A program made the position numbers and the translations under genes. Positions 23,450-32,314 of a stretch of 40,958 nt of DNA are shown piece after piece. The stretch's first letter is position 1, and the number at the start of each line of letters is the position of its first letter. This stretch comes from CAZCQP01 sp964500895 (GTDB taxonomy: Bacteria > Bacillota > Clostridia > Lachnospirales > JAISER01): assembly GCA_964500895.1 (NCBI GenBank), contig CAZCQP010000022.1, positions 1-40,958 of the forward strand, written 5' to 3'. The notes below the pieces were generated by a model. The model did no database searches. It was not told where the DNA came from and worked only from the letters and a program-made list of their open reading frames with translations.

Positions 23450-24862
23450 ATGGACACTCATGCACATTGCAAAGCCATTCACAACGGTTCCATGCAGATT
23501 TTAGAAAAAACAGGCGTTCGGCTGGAGGATGCTAGCATTATTAGGCTGCTGGCGAAACACGGGGTGCGTATTGAAGGAAAAATCGCTTATTTCACAGAAG
23601 AACAAGTGTGGCATTGGGTTCAAAAGGCCCCAGCATCCTTTAAGGTGTACGCCAGAAACCCCATGCACAACATGGTCATTGGGGGCGCAGGCTACAACTA
23701 TGCACCAGGATACGGCGCACCTGCTATCATGGATTTTGACGGCCATAAACGTCCGGCAGTTTTTGAGGACTATATCACCTTTTTAAAACTGGTGCACCAG
23801 TGTGCGCTCTTTCACTGTAACGGAGGCATTTTGGTGCAGCCCACGGACTTAGCGCCAGACGAAGCGTTTCTGCATATGTTTTACGAGGCGCTGACCCATA
23901 CGGACAAATGCCTGATAGGTGGGGCAGGGGGGCGTGAAGAATGTAGGCAAGTGTTGGATATGTTGTCCATTGTGTTCGGGGGCAGGGAAGAACTGCGTGA
24001 AAAGCCCCGCATTTTGGGCTTAATCAGTACGTCCTCTCCGTTGGCCATAAGCCAAAAGTCTCTGGAAACCATGCAAGCCTTTGCAGATTACGGGCAGCCC
24101 CTCATCATAACCCCCGGCCCCATGGCAGGAATGACCGGCCCTGTGACCATCCCCGGCCACTTGGTTTTAGCCAACTGTGAAGCCTTGGCCGGCATCATCA
24201 TCACCCAAATGCTGCGGGAAGGCACCCCGGTGATTTATGGGGTTCAAGGGAGCAACGCCCATATGCGCACGGCCTGTTCTTGTGCCGGTTCCCCAGACAG
24301 CGTCCTCATTGTTTCCTACTGCGGTAAATTGGCACGGTATTATGGTTTGCCCAGCCGCAGCGGCGGCATTAAAAACGATGCAAAAGCCGTGGATGTGCAA
24401 AGCGGGTATGAAAGCATGATGATGCTGATGACCAGCGTGCAATCTGGTATCAACTTTATTCTGCACAGTGCAGGAATCTTGGACACCTTTGCCGCCATGT
24501 CCTATGAAAAGTTTATGGTGGATACGGAAATCATGGCCATGGTTGCCCATGTGCACAAAGGTTTGGATTTGAGTAATGAGGCATATTTAGCATTGGATGC
24601 CATTCAACAGGTGGGAAGCGGTGGCGAATTTTTAACCTCTGACCATACGATGGACCATTTTCGCCATGCCCATTTTGAAGGTGAAGTCGGCATTCAAGGG
24701 CAGCTTTCTCCCGGGGAAACCCCAAGGCAACGGTTGCTTCATAATATAGCGGCAAAGAAAAGCAGCCTGCTGGACAGCTATGTTATGCCAGACTTACCGG
24801 CAGAAATAAAACGGGCGCTGAGCGCGTATATTGATACACGTTTATGCTATAAGCTTGGTTAA
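23450..24862 (+). CDS. MttB-family corrinoid methyltransferase (no pyrrolysine), paralog 3
   Basis: This 470-residue MttB-superfamily protein is more distant from the two upstream paralogs: the early block reads YARNPMHNMVIGG and YAPGYGAPAIMDF in place of YGTGGT. It keeps the overall barrel pattern (PGPMAGMTGPVTIPG, GYESMMMLMTSVQSG, ILHSAGILDT). No internal amber codon occurs. A run of seven G precedes the ATG by 7 nt. It is separated from the gltS-like gene by a terminator and from the corrinoid gene by a promoter, so its expression may differ from its neighbours. A separate substrate from paralogs 1 and 2 is likely but unproven. Confidence 0.9.
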   Translation: MDTHAHCKAIHNGSMQILEKTGVRLEDASIIRLLAKHGVRIEGKIAYFTEEQVWHWVQKAPASFKVYARNPMHNMVIGGAGYNYAPGYGAPAIMDFDGHKRPAVFEDYITFLKLVHQCALFHCNGGILVQPTDLAPDEAFLHMFYEALTHTDKCLIGGAGGREECRQVLDMLSIVFGGREELREKPRILGLISTSSPLAISQKSLETMQAFADYGQPLIITPGPMAGMTGPVTIPGHLVLANCEALAGIIITQMLREGTPVIYGVQGSNAHMRTACSCAGSPDSVLIVSYCGKLARYYGLPSRSGGIKNDAKAVDVQSGYESMMMLMTSVQSGINFILHSAGILDTFAAMSYEKFMVDTEIMAMVAHVHKGLDLSNEAYLALDAIQQVGSGGEFLTSDHTMDHFRHAHFEGEVGIQGQLSPGETPRQRLLHNIAAKKSSLLDSYVMPDLPAEIKRALSAYIDTRLCYKLG

Positions 24863-24927
24863 TTATAAAAATTAAATAAAATTATGATGACAAACAAAAA
24901 ATAATGTCTTAATTTATACAAAATATA

Positions 24928-24956
24928 TTGACATACAATTAACAATTGAGTAATAT
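24928..24956 (+). promoter_or_regulatory. Promoter of the corrinoid protein-mtbB pair
   Basis: TTGACA and TAATAT are 17 bp apart, in very A/T-rich DNA about 100 bp before the corrinoid gene. The spacer contains CAATT-AAC-AATTG, a small palindrome that could bind a regulator. The 24863-25063 gap holds no gene. Confidence 0.65.
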
Positions 24957-25063
24957 ATAACATACACAGCTTGTTGTCAAACATGAATTTAAACATTTTA
25001 ATAGCTTGCGATGACTAGGCATGGTGAAAAAGGCAGCTTACTTAAAAAGGAGGGGTAGTACAG

Positions 25064-25720
25064 ATGAGTAAAGAAATTTTTGAAATGGCGTTTAACTCCA
25101 TCGTAGAAATGGACTCTCAAATGGCCATGAAGGCGCTGGATGAGGCAGCCGCAGCAGGTGTTTCTTTTGTCGATGTGCTGAACGAAGGTTTCGCTAAAGG
25201 GCTTGAAGAATTTGGCGAACAATTCAGCATGGGTGACGTATTCTTGCCCGACTTGATTGTTGCAGCCAAGGTGATGTCTGAGGCAGCAGCAAGAATTGAG
25301 AAAGACATGGTAGAAAAAGGCGTTGCCATTAAGAAAAAAGGCAAATTTCTCATGGCCACTGTTCAAGGCGATGTGCATGATATTGGTAAGGGCATCGTAT
25401 GCACCATGCTGCGTGCCGGTGGGGTAGAAGTCATTGATATGGGCCGTGACGTGTCTGTAGAAAGAATTATTGAAGCAGCCGAAGCCAATGAAGTGGACAT
25501 TATTGGAACCAGCACCTTGCTCACCATGTGCATGGAGGAACAAAAGCTGCTGGAAGATGCGCTGCGTGAAAAAGGCATTCGTGACAAATATAAAACCATG
25601 GTTGGTGGCGCACCTGTTACGGCAAAATGGGCCAAACGGATTGGGGCAGACTTCTATGCCAACGATGCGTCAGACGGGGTTAAGTTAGCCACCAAAGTGC
25701 TGGAAGAAAAATACGCATAA
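25064..25720 (+). CDS. mtbC: Methylamine-type corrinoid protein
   Basis: This 218-residue protein carries a cobalamin whose cobalt accepts the methyl group from a methyltransferase. The helical N-terminal cap spans about 1-90. The Rossmann B12-binding domain follows, with DVHDIGK at 103-109 (H105 the lower axial ligand), GTSTLLTM and the VGGAPV turn. These are the MtbC/MttC/MtmC signatures. It lies 73 bp before mtbB and is probably its partner; it may also serve the MttB-family proteins, as no other corrinoid gene is present here. AGGAGGGG precedes the ATG. The mtbC symbol rests on the neighbour, not on sequence alone. Confidence 0.92.
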   Translation: MSKEIFEMAFNSIVEMDSQMAMKALDEAAAAGVSFVDVLNEGFAKGLEEFGEQFSMGDVFLPDLIVAAKVMSEAAARIEKDMVEKGVAIKKKGKFLMATVQGDVHDIGKGIVCTMLRAGGVEVIDMGRDVSVERIIEAAEANEVDIIGTSTLLTMCMEEQKLLEDALREKGIRDKYKTMVGGAPVTAKWAKRIGADFYANDASDGVKLATKVLEEKYA

Positions 25721-25793
25721 CATGACAAGCCGGGCGTTTTGAATGACATGCAGGTTGTTCAACACGTTCAATTAAAAGGGAGGGATATTGCAA

Positions 25794-27185
25794 ATGGATC
25801 AATATATGACCAGAATGGGCGACGGAACCATTATGTATATGTCGGCCGAAGAAATTCGTGATGATATTGAAGAAGGGGTAAAGTTTGCGGCCAAACATGC
25901 AAAAATTGAACCCCTTACCCAGTCCGAAAAAGACCATTTGTTTGATATTGTTACCATGCCTGGTAACATTGTAAGCGTACACCCCGAAAAACAAGTGGTT
26001 TCCACCACCGACTGTGGGGCTGACCCATTCGCCCGTGAATGTGCCATTCCCATTAAACGTTCCATTGAAGCACTGGTTCACGAACGTGCTTTCTGCTCCG
26101 ATTCCTACGACCTGGGCTTTACAGAATACACCTTTAAAGCCATTAAGCCCATTGTGCGTTATGAATCTCAAGAAATGCACAACGCCCAACAAAACAACGT
26201 TATGCCTATTTTGTATGGTGCCATGCCGAACTTGGGTTTCTATACCCAACCCGATGGCCCCATGGAAAACTGGTCCGAGCTGTTGCCAGCCGGTGAGATT
26301 GAACGTGCCAGAGCGGCTCAAGAAGGCGCTGTGGAATTGTGCGTGAAGGACATTGTGCATGTGGCCGAACAAATGTATTTGGCCGGTGCTGATGGCATCA
26401 ACCTGGATACTTGTGGCGCTTCTGGGGACTCTGATTTTTCCGCTGCCCTTCAAGCTGCTGAAATCATTAAGAAAAAATGCCCCAACATGGGCATTGAAAT
26501 GGGCATGGCCGGTGAATTTGTGCTGGGTATGCACGGTAAAATGACGTATAAAGGCACACGCCTGGCAGGTCTTTACCCTCACCAACAGGTGAAAATGTGT
26601 GAAGAAGCTGGGGCCACCATCTTCGGTGCCGCCATCAACACCAACTGCAACGAATCCTTTGCCTGGAATATCGCCAAGGTATGTACCATGGTGAAAAAAT
26701 GTGTAGAGGAAGCAAGCATTCCTGTACATACCAACGTGGGCATGGGCGTAGGCGGTGTAAGCATGTGCGAAATTCTGCCTATTGACATTGTTTCCCGTGC
26801 AGACATGGCCCTTATTGAAATAAGCAAGACAGACGGCTTGTAGGTAGGCATTTCCGATCCTTTAGGCGGCCCCATTGCCCACGGTATCTCTTCCTGCATG
26901 GGCGGCATTCGTACAGCCGGAGACCTGGTTCTGCGTATGCAGCTTGCAAAAGGCATGAAGATTGATGCAGCCAAGGCTTATGTGGCTAAGTGCCTGGGCA
27001 TCACCCTTCAACAAATGTGCGACACCACATTTATGGCTGAATTTAGAAAAGATAAGGGCATCGGCATTCAAATGCCTTTCGCTAGTTCAGTGGTGGGTAT
27101 GCAAGCCAAGTTTAAAATTGCTGAGTTGCTGGATATTAAAATCAACTCTCTGGAAAGATTTAAAGCAAAAGCCGGCTTGGTTTAA
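25794..27185 (+). CDS. mtbB: Dimethylamine methyltransferase with in-frame amber (pyrrolysine) codon
   Basis: Read through TAG at codon 350, this encodes a 463-residue protein that matches MtbB, which moves a methyl group from dimethylamine to its corrinoid protein. The start MDQYMTRMGDGTIMYMSAEE, and GAMPNLGFY, GADGINLDTCGASGD and NVGMGVGGVSMCEI further in, are MtbB-like. The family sequence continues without a break after the amber: TDGL-[TAG]-VGISDPLGGPIAH, the position of pyrrolysine in methanogen MtbB. AAGGGAGGG precedes the ATG at 25794; an in-frame TTG at 25788 is less suitable. Without amber decoding the product would lose its last 114 residues, so pyl genes should occur elsewhere in the genome. 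Confidence 0.95.
26841..26843 (+). other. Amber codon predicted to encode pyrrolysine
   Basis: TAG at codon 350 of mtbB is followed by 113 family-conserved codons in the same frame and then TAA. The local sequence DGL-X-VGISDPLG matches the DGI-O-IGVGDPLG region of archaeal MtbB. Confidence 0.93.
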
Positions 27186-27268
27186 GCACATAGCAACCGC
27201 TGGATGTTGATGTAACGGTGCATCATTTTTAGGTGAAAGTGACGCACTGTTACACAAAGCAGCGTTAT

Positions 27269-27305
27269 AAAAAGATGGAAGCGTTTGTATGCTTTCCTCT
27301 TTTTG
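27269..27305 (+). terminator. Terminator after mtbB
   Basis: AAAAAGATGGAAGC and GCTTTCCTCTTTTT pair imperfectly around an 8-nt loop, ending in five T. It lies 84 bp after the mtbB stop. The rest of 27186-27477 shows no gene. Confidence 0.65.
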
Positions 27306-27477
27306 TATGAGGGATGAAACCATAGTGTTCAGGTTCACACTTTGGTGTGATGACCGATTGTACCTTGAAATTCAGTGCAAATAATGGGAATTTAAGGGTG
27401 CCGTAGCTTTACGGTATCCTTTCTCATTTGGCGGTTACACTAAACTTAAATATGTATTGAAAGAGGGGTGATGCCCA

Positions 27478-29420
27478 ATGAACGCAACTAAAAAAGCAGC
27501 CAATAGATTGATTCATGAAAGTTCGCCTTATTTGTTGCAGCACGCTTACAATCCCGTGGATTGGTATCCGTGGTGCAACGAGGCCTTTGCGAAAGCAAAA
27601 GCCGAGGATAAGCCGATTTTCCTGTCTATTGGCTACTCGTAGGTTGGTTCAACAAACCGACTTGCCACTGGTGCCATGTGATGGAGCATGAAAGCTTTGA
27701 AAACCAAGCCACCGCCCAACTGCTGAATGACAAATTTGTCTCCATAAAAGTGGACAAGGAAGAGCGCCCAGACATAGACAGCATTTATATGCGGGTATGC
27801 CAGGCCTATACCGGTAGCGGCGGCTGGCCCACCAGCATTTTTATGTCGCCGGACCAGAAGCCTTTTTATGCAGGTACCTATTTTCCCCCTGGCCATTTTG
27901 TTTCTCTACTTGAAGGCATTCATCAGCATTGGCAAAATAATAGGGCCAAGCTGTTAAAAAGCAGCGATGATATTATCTGTCATATTGCAGAACAGGCAAC
28001 GAGCCGCCTGGATGCAGGAAGAAATTTAGCCCAAGATGCTTTTGAAACGTTCGCCCGAATTTTTGACAAATCCTATGGTGGTTTTGGTCAAGCGCCCAAG
28101 TTTCCTTCTCCCCATAATTTAATGTTCTTAATGGGATTTAGCCAACAATATAATGAGAGTTCAGCCCTTCAAATGGCAGAAAAAACTTTGTTGCAAATGT
28201 ACAAAGGGGGCATTTTTGACCATATCGGTTACGGCTTTTCCAGGTATTCTACGGATGCATACTGGCTGGCACCCCATTTTGAAAAAATGCTTTACGACAA
28301 TGCGCTGCTGGCTGTGGCCTACTTAATGGCCTATGAATATACCCATAAACCCTTGTATAAAGATGTTGCCCAAAAGATATTCATTTATCTTGAAAGGGAA
28401 ATGATAACGGAGGACGGCGGCTTTTACAGTGCCCAGGACGCAGACAGTGATGGTGTAGAGGGCAAATACTATGTATTCACACCCGGAGAAATTACCCAAG
28501 TGTTGGGCACCGAAGACGGCGAAAAGTTTTGCAGAACCTACGACATTAGCCGAAAGGGGAATTTTGAAGGCAAAAATATTCCAAATTTAATTAAGCAAAG
28601 CCCACCCTTCGACACGCTGGATGTCCTTTTGCCTAAATTGTATGCCTATCGTAAAACAAGAGCTAGCCTTCATAAAGACAGCAAAGTACTCACCAGCTGG
28701 AATGCCCTGGCGCTTTGGGCATACGCTAATGCCTACCGGGTTTTGCAAGATGAACAATATTTGCAAACAGCCATCATGTGCTCTCAGTTCATTGAAAGCA
28801 ATCTAGCACAGGGCAATACCCTTTTTGTCCATGTCACAGAAGGCAAACGGGGCAGTAAAGGTTTTCTGGACGATTACGCCTACTATATACTGGCACTCAT
28901 TGCGCTTTATGAGGCCACCTTTGATGAAAAATACCTTGAGCGTGCTTTGGCGCTGAATGAAACAACAGTCTCGGATTTTTTTGATGTGCAGGCAGGCGGG
29001 TTTTATTTAAATGGCAAGCAAAACGAGCAGCTCATTATGCGCCCTAAAGAGACTTATGACGGTGCCATGCCCTCGGGAAACGCTGTGATGGCGTATAATC
29101 TGGATAGATTGGCCAAATTGACAAAAAATAAGAAGCTTTATGAGCATTCCCAGGCTCAAATGCAATACATGCACCAGGCAGCAGGGCAGTATCCGTCAGG
29201 AAACAGTTTCTTTCTTTTGTCTGCGCTGCCTACGAAAGATATTGTTTGCGTACGGGGGTTGGACAGCCAAAAGGATGCGCTTCAAGTGCGGTCAACCATG
29301 TCTACCGTGGTGCGGGTGCTTCAAGAACCTACGTATGATTTTCCGTTGGTACAAAACCAAACCACTTATTATGTATGCGAAGGCAACCGCTGTTTGCCCC
29401 CGACAAACGCAATTGAATAG
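27478..29420 (+). pseudogene. Thioredoxin-domain protein (DUF255/YyaL family), broken by 20-bp insertion
   Basis: The gene starts at ATG 27478 after AAAGAGGGG and encodes MNATKKAANRLIHESSPYLL, then YNPVDWYPW, the standard start of this family. After codon 54 (IGYS) a 20-bp insertion brings an immediate TAG and shifts the frame. The expected TCHWCHVMEHESF resumes at 27660 and continues intact to 29420, through the six-hairpin glycosidase-like region (GGIFDHIGYGFSRYSTD, DNALLAVAYLM, AQDADSDGVEG). Without the insertion the protein would be about 640 residues. Family members join a thioredoxin fold to an alpha/alpha barrel and their role is poorly known. The remainder shows no further damage, so the break is recent, an artefact, or bypassed. 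Confidence 0.85.
27640..27659 (+). other. 20-bp insertion with hairpin potential
   Basis: These 20 bases (starting TAGGTTGG, ending AACAAACCG) have no counterpart in the protein family and fall exactly between IGYS and TCHWCH. They form a near-palindrome: GGTTGGTT can pair with AACAAACC with one mismatch. The first codon is TAG. Confidence 0.75.
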
Positions 29421-29431
29421 GTATTGATAGA

Positions 29432-29461
29432 ATGACAAGGCCCTGAGGTCTTGTCATTTTT
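29432..29461. terminator. Bidirectional terminator between DUF255 gene and rrf2-type gene
   Basis: ATGACAAGGCC and GGTCTTGTCAT form an 11-bp stem (one G-T pair) with a CTGA tetraloop, followed by TTTTTA on the plus strand and preceded by A-rich sequence on the other. Confidence 0.75.
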
Positions 29462-29903
29462 ATAGATAATACATATACCCTGCATCCGAAACTTTACCTG
29501 CTTCCAAAGCTAGGTCTGATAATACCATCTGTGACAACGTTTGCTTCAGGCAGGTGTCCAATGGATGATACACCATCTGACGCATGACGTTTTCAATAGA
29601 AGGGTTTCCTTCTAAGACGGTATCGGCGGTTTTTTCAAATAGTGGGGTTTCAATGGCGTATAAAATATCAAAAACGGTGATGTCTTTAGGGCTTTTGCTT
29701 AAATAATACCCCCCTTGGGAGCCTTTTGTTGAAATAACCAAGTTTGCACGCTTAAGCAGTGCAAAAACTTGCTCTAAATATATCTTTGAAATCTTCAGTT
29801 TTTCTGAAAGACTTGCAACCGTAATGTATTCCCCAGCGCCAAAATGCTGCGCCAAATAAATCATTGTAGATACACCGTACCGTGCTTTAACTGATATGCG
29901 CAT
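29460..29903 (-). CDS. Rrf2-family transcriptional regulator
   Basis: This 147-residue protein starts MRISVKARYGVSTMIYLAQ, the classic Rrf2 N-terminus, followed by a winged helix-turn-helix (SLSEKLKISKIYLEQVFALLKRANLV) and the wing GSQGGYYLSK. It has one cysteine, not the three needed for an iron-sulfur cluster, so it belongs with CymR-like members that sense cysteine state through a partner rather than IscR-like ones. It lies downstream of the ABC transporter genes on the same strand and is the best candidate to bind the two matching operators near 32980 and 33102. Confidence 0.88.
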   Translation of the reverse strand: MRISVKARYGVSTMIYLAQHFGAGEYITVASLSEKLKISKIYLEQVFALLKRANLVISTKGSQGGYYLSKSPKDITVFDILYAIETPLFEKTADTVLEGNPSIENVMRQMVYHPLDTCLKQTLSQMVLSDLALEAGKVSDAGYMYYL

Positions 29904-29933
29904 ATTTGCACCTTCTTTCTAATGGGAGTTTCA

Positions 29934-29976
29934 AAGCGTGGGCAGTGCTGGAATAGAAGCAGCACTGCCCACGCTT
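29934..29976 (-). terminator. Stem-loop between ABC operon and rrf2-type gene
   Basis: AAGCGTGGGCAGTGCT and AGCACTGCCCACGCTT form a perfect 16-bp stem around an 11-nt loop. It follows the substrate-binding protein gene on the minus strand. The T tract is short, so partial read-through into the regulator gene is possible. Confidence 0.65.
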
Positions 29977-29993
29977 AAAGTTAAAAACAGCAA

Positions 29994-30857
29994 TTATTGA
30001 TTGATTTCTCCGCCTTCTACCACTAAGCTATCTGGATTAACCACATCACCGTAAGTAGGTAACAATGTGGCTTCAAAGTTTTTGTGAAAGAAGCTTTCTT
30101 TACCCAATGCTTTAATTTCATCATTTAACCAATTCAGCAGTTCCACATTTCCTTTTTGAACCGCTGGTGCAATGGTGTCTATGCTGCCCAAGGATTCAAC
30201 CCCAACCTGAAAGCCTTGGTTTTCAATGGCCCATGCCAAAACCTCGGTATTGTCTGTAGAGAGGGCATCACCTCTGCCATCCAGCAATGCATTAAAAGCT
30301 TCGGAATACTGGTCAAACTTTAAAAGCTTCACATCGGGAAAGTTTTTCATAAAAAAGGCTTCGGCTGTTGTGCCTTTGGAAACAATGAGTGTTTTGCCAT
30401 CCAGTTGGGCAGGGTCGGTAATTAAAGAAGCTTCGGGGGAAACAATGCCCAGCGCCACTTTCATGTAGGGAAGGGCGAAATCAACCTTTTCAGCCCGTTC
30501 TTCAGTAACGGTAAAGTTTGCAAGTATAATGTCTACTTTACCGGTGACAAGGTATTCCACACGGCTTGCAGGTTCAACGGAAACCAGCTCCACCTCTACC
30601 CCTAAATCTTCCCCAATGCGATTTGCAAAGTAAACATCGTAGCCTTGATAATCGCCATTCTCATCCATGTAGCCAAAAGGTTTTTTATCGCTAAATACAC
30701 CAATGACCACTTTGCCGCTGGACTTTATTTCGTCCAATGTTCTGGCTGTCGTTTTGTTATCTGTAGCTGTATTGGTATTGCTGGATGTGCTGCATCCTGC
30801 AAAAAGACCAACAATCAATGTTACAGTAATTAAAAGCGTTAATAATTTTGTTTTCAT
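29994..30857 (-). CDS. Amino acid ABC transporter substrate-binding lipoprotein
   Basis: This 287-residue protein begins with a lipoprotein signal peptide (MKTKLLTLLITVTLIVGLFAGC split at the lipobox LFAGC), then a low-complexity Ser/Asn/Thr linker. The mature part is a type II periplasmic-binding fold of the polar amino acid family (GKVVIGVFSDKKPFGYMDENG, GYDVYFANRIGEDLG, VDIILANFTVTEERAEKVDF). It would hold cystine or another polar amino acid outside the membrane for the permease pair. The regulator and PLP-enzyme neighbours favour cystine. It is the last gene of the four-gene import operon. Confidence 0.92.
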   Translation of the reverse strand: MKTKLLTLLITVTLIVGLFAGCSTSSNTNTATDNKTTARTLDEIKSSGKVVIGVFSDKKPFGYMDENGDYQGYDVYFANRIGEDLGVEVELVSVEPASRVEYLVTGKVDIILANFTVTEERAEKVDFALPYMKVALGIVSPEASLITDPAQLDGKTLIVSKGTTAEAFFMKNFPDVKLLKFDQYSEAFNALLDGRGDALSTDNTEVLAWAIENQGFQVGVESLGSIDTIAPAVQKGNVELLNWLNDEIKALGKESFFHKNFEATLLPTYGDVVNPDSLVVEGGEINQ

Positions 30858-30869
30858 AAAAACCTCTCC

Positions 30870-31622
30870 TTAATCTTCATTATTATAGTTAAAAATATTA
30901 ATAAACTTTTTTGCACGTTCTGATTGCGGGTTTTCAAAAAATGTTTCTGGTGGTGTTATCTCAACGATTTCACCGTTGTCCATAAAAACAATCTTGTCAG
31001 CAATGGCCCTTGCAAACTGCATTTCATGGGTGACAATCAACATGGTGCTTCCACTTTTCGCCAACTCTAAAATCACATTTAACACTTCCCGCACCATTTC
31101 AGGGTCTAGGGAAGCAGTCACTTCATCAAAAAGCATGATTTGGGGGTTCATCATTAAGGCACGTACAATGGCCACCCTTTGTTTTTGCCCGCCGGACAAT
31201 TCCCGCGGATAGGCATCTTTCTTATCTAAAAGACCAACCCGTGTAAGTAATTTTTCGGCCAGCTGCATACAATCTGATTTTTGAAGCTTTTGCACTTTTG
31301 TGGGTGCCAGCATAATGTTTTGCATCACGGTCATATGCGGGAACAAATCATAACTTTGAAAGACCATACCAATCTGTTGGCGTACCTTCTTCCAGTCTGT
31401 ATTTTTTGAAACCAAGTTTTCACCGTTTAGCTTTATTTGGCCGTTGTCTTCAATGCCTTCCAGCCCATTGATGCAGCGGAGCATCGTGCTTTTTCCGCAA
31501 CCGGAAGGCCCTATAATCACCACCACCTCCCCTTGGTGCACATCTAAAGAGATATTTTTTAAAACAGTATTTTCTCCATATTTTTTATGAAGGTTTTGTA
31601 TTTCAAGTAGCTTTGTGCTCAT
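30870..31622 (-). CDS. Polar amino acid ABC transporter ATP-binding protein
   Basis: This 250-residue ATPase has Walker A GPSGCGKST, signature LSGGQKQRVAIVRAL and Walker B IMLFDEVTASLDPE, with the D-loop and H-loop (IVTHEMQFAR) intact. DEVT in place of the common DEPT is seen in this family. It powers the permease pair encoded upstream and matches the GlnQ/TcyN group. It lies 12 bp before the substrate-binding protein gene and 14 bp after the second permease gene, so the four genes form one operon. Confidence 0.94.
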   Translation of the reverse strand: MSTKLLEIQNLHKKYGENTVLKNISLDVHQGEVVVIIGPSGCGKSTMLRCINGLEGIEDNGQIKLNGENLVSKNTDWKKVRQQIGMVFQSYDLFPHMTVMQNIMLAPTKVQKLQKSDCMQLAEKLLTRVGLLDKKDAYPRELSGGQKQRVAIVRALMMNPQIMLFDEVTASLDPEMVREVLNVILELAKSGSTMLIVTHEMQFARAIADKIVFMDNGEIVEITPPETFFENPQSERAKKFINIFNYNNED

Positions 31623-31636
31623 TTATAGCTTCCCCC

Positions 31637-32314
31637 CTAAACACTCCAAATTCTCTCCAGTTTTCTAGCAATCAAAGAAATAGGATAACAAGCCATAAAA
31701 TATAGAAAGAATATGGTTGCATAAATCCATAAAGCGGATGATGGCACAGTATACCGTGACGCTTCAATGATTTGCTGGCCCACTTTTAACACTTCTGTTA
31801 CCCCGATTAACGCAACCAAGGATGTGGTCTTTATCATGCGTGTGGTCAGGTTGATGGCGTTGGGAATAAGCCTTTTAATTGTTTGGGGGATGATGATATA
31901 GCCATAAATTTGAAAAGTGCTCATGCCAATGGCTTTGCCGCTATCAAATTGATGCTTGGGAATGGAAATGATAGCACTTCTCACCAAATCCCCCATTTCG
32001 GCCACACCCCACAACACAAATACAATGACTGCTGAAACCTCCCCGGATAAATTCACGTTAAAAGATTTTGTAACGCCGAAATAAACCAAGAACAACAACA
32101 CCAACTGGGGCATAATACGCACAGCACTTAAATATAACGTAGATAATCCTTTAACCAGCGGATGTTTAATGGTCATGACCAGCCCAAACACCAGCCCTAA
32201 CACAATTGAAATGCCTACCGATAATAAGGAAATGCGCATGGTCACCCACAGCCCCTGGAGCAAACGTAGGAAATTGGTACCTTGAAACAAAACATTAATG
32301 CCCAAATCTTGCAA
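31637..32314 (-). CDS. Polar amino acid ABC transporter permease 2
   Basis: This 225-residue inner-membrane subunit has about five hydrophobic segments and the EAA loop (GKAIGMSTFQIYGYIIIPQTIKRLIPN split in family form). A TTG start at 32314 is chosen because AAAGGAGG lies 7 nt upstream and the protein then begins LQDLGINVLFQGTNF like relatives. The open frame reaches back to 32425 but that extension is Cys- and Trp-rich noise overlapping permease 1. The start overlaps the end of permease 1 by 20 bp. Confidence 0.9.
   Translation of the reverse strand: MQDLGINVLFQGTNFLRLLQGLWVTMRISLLSVGISIVLGLVFGLVMTIKHPLVKGLSTLYLSAVRIMPQLVLLFLVYFGVTKSFNVNLSGEVSAVIVFVLWGVAEMGDLVRSAIISIPKHQFDSGKAIGMSTFQIYGYIIIPQTIKRLIPNAINLTTRMIKTTSLVALIGVTEVLKVGQQIIEASRYTVPSSALWIYATIFFLYFMACYPISLIARKLERIWSV

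Noticed and set aside
25680..26729. Long minus-strand open frame opposite mtbB
   Set aside because: It is a shadow of mtbB codon usage (His/Phe-rich, no ribosome binding site, no family resemblance).
25794..26843. Dimethylamine methyltransferase gene ending at the TAG, with a separate small gene after it
   Set aside because: The downstream 113 codons in the same frame complete the family sequence without a gap, and TAG is at the known pyrrolysine position.
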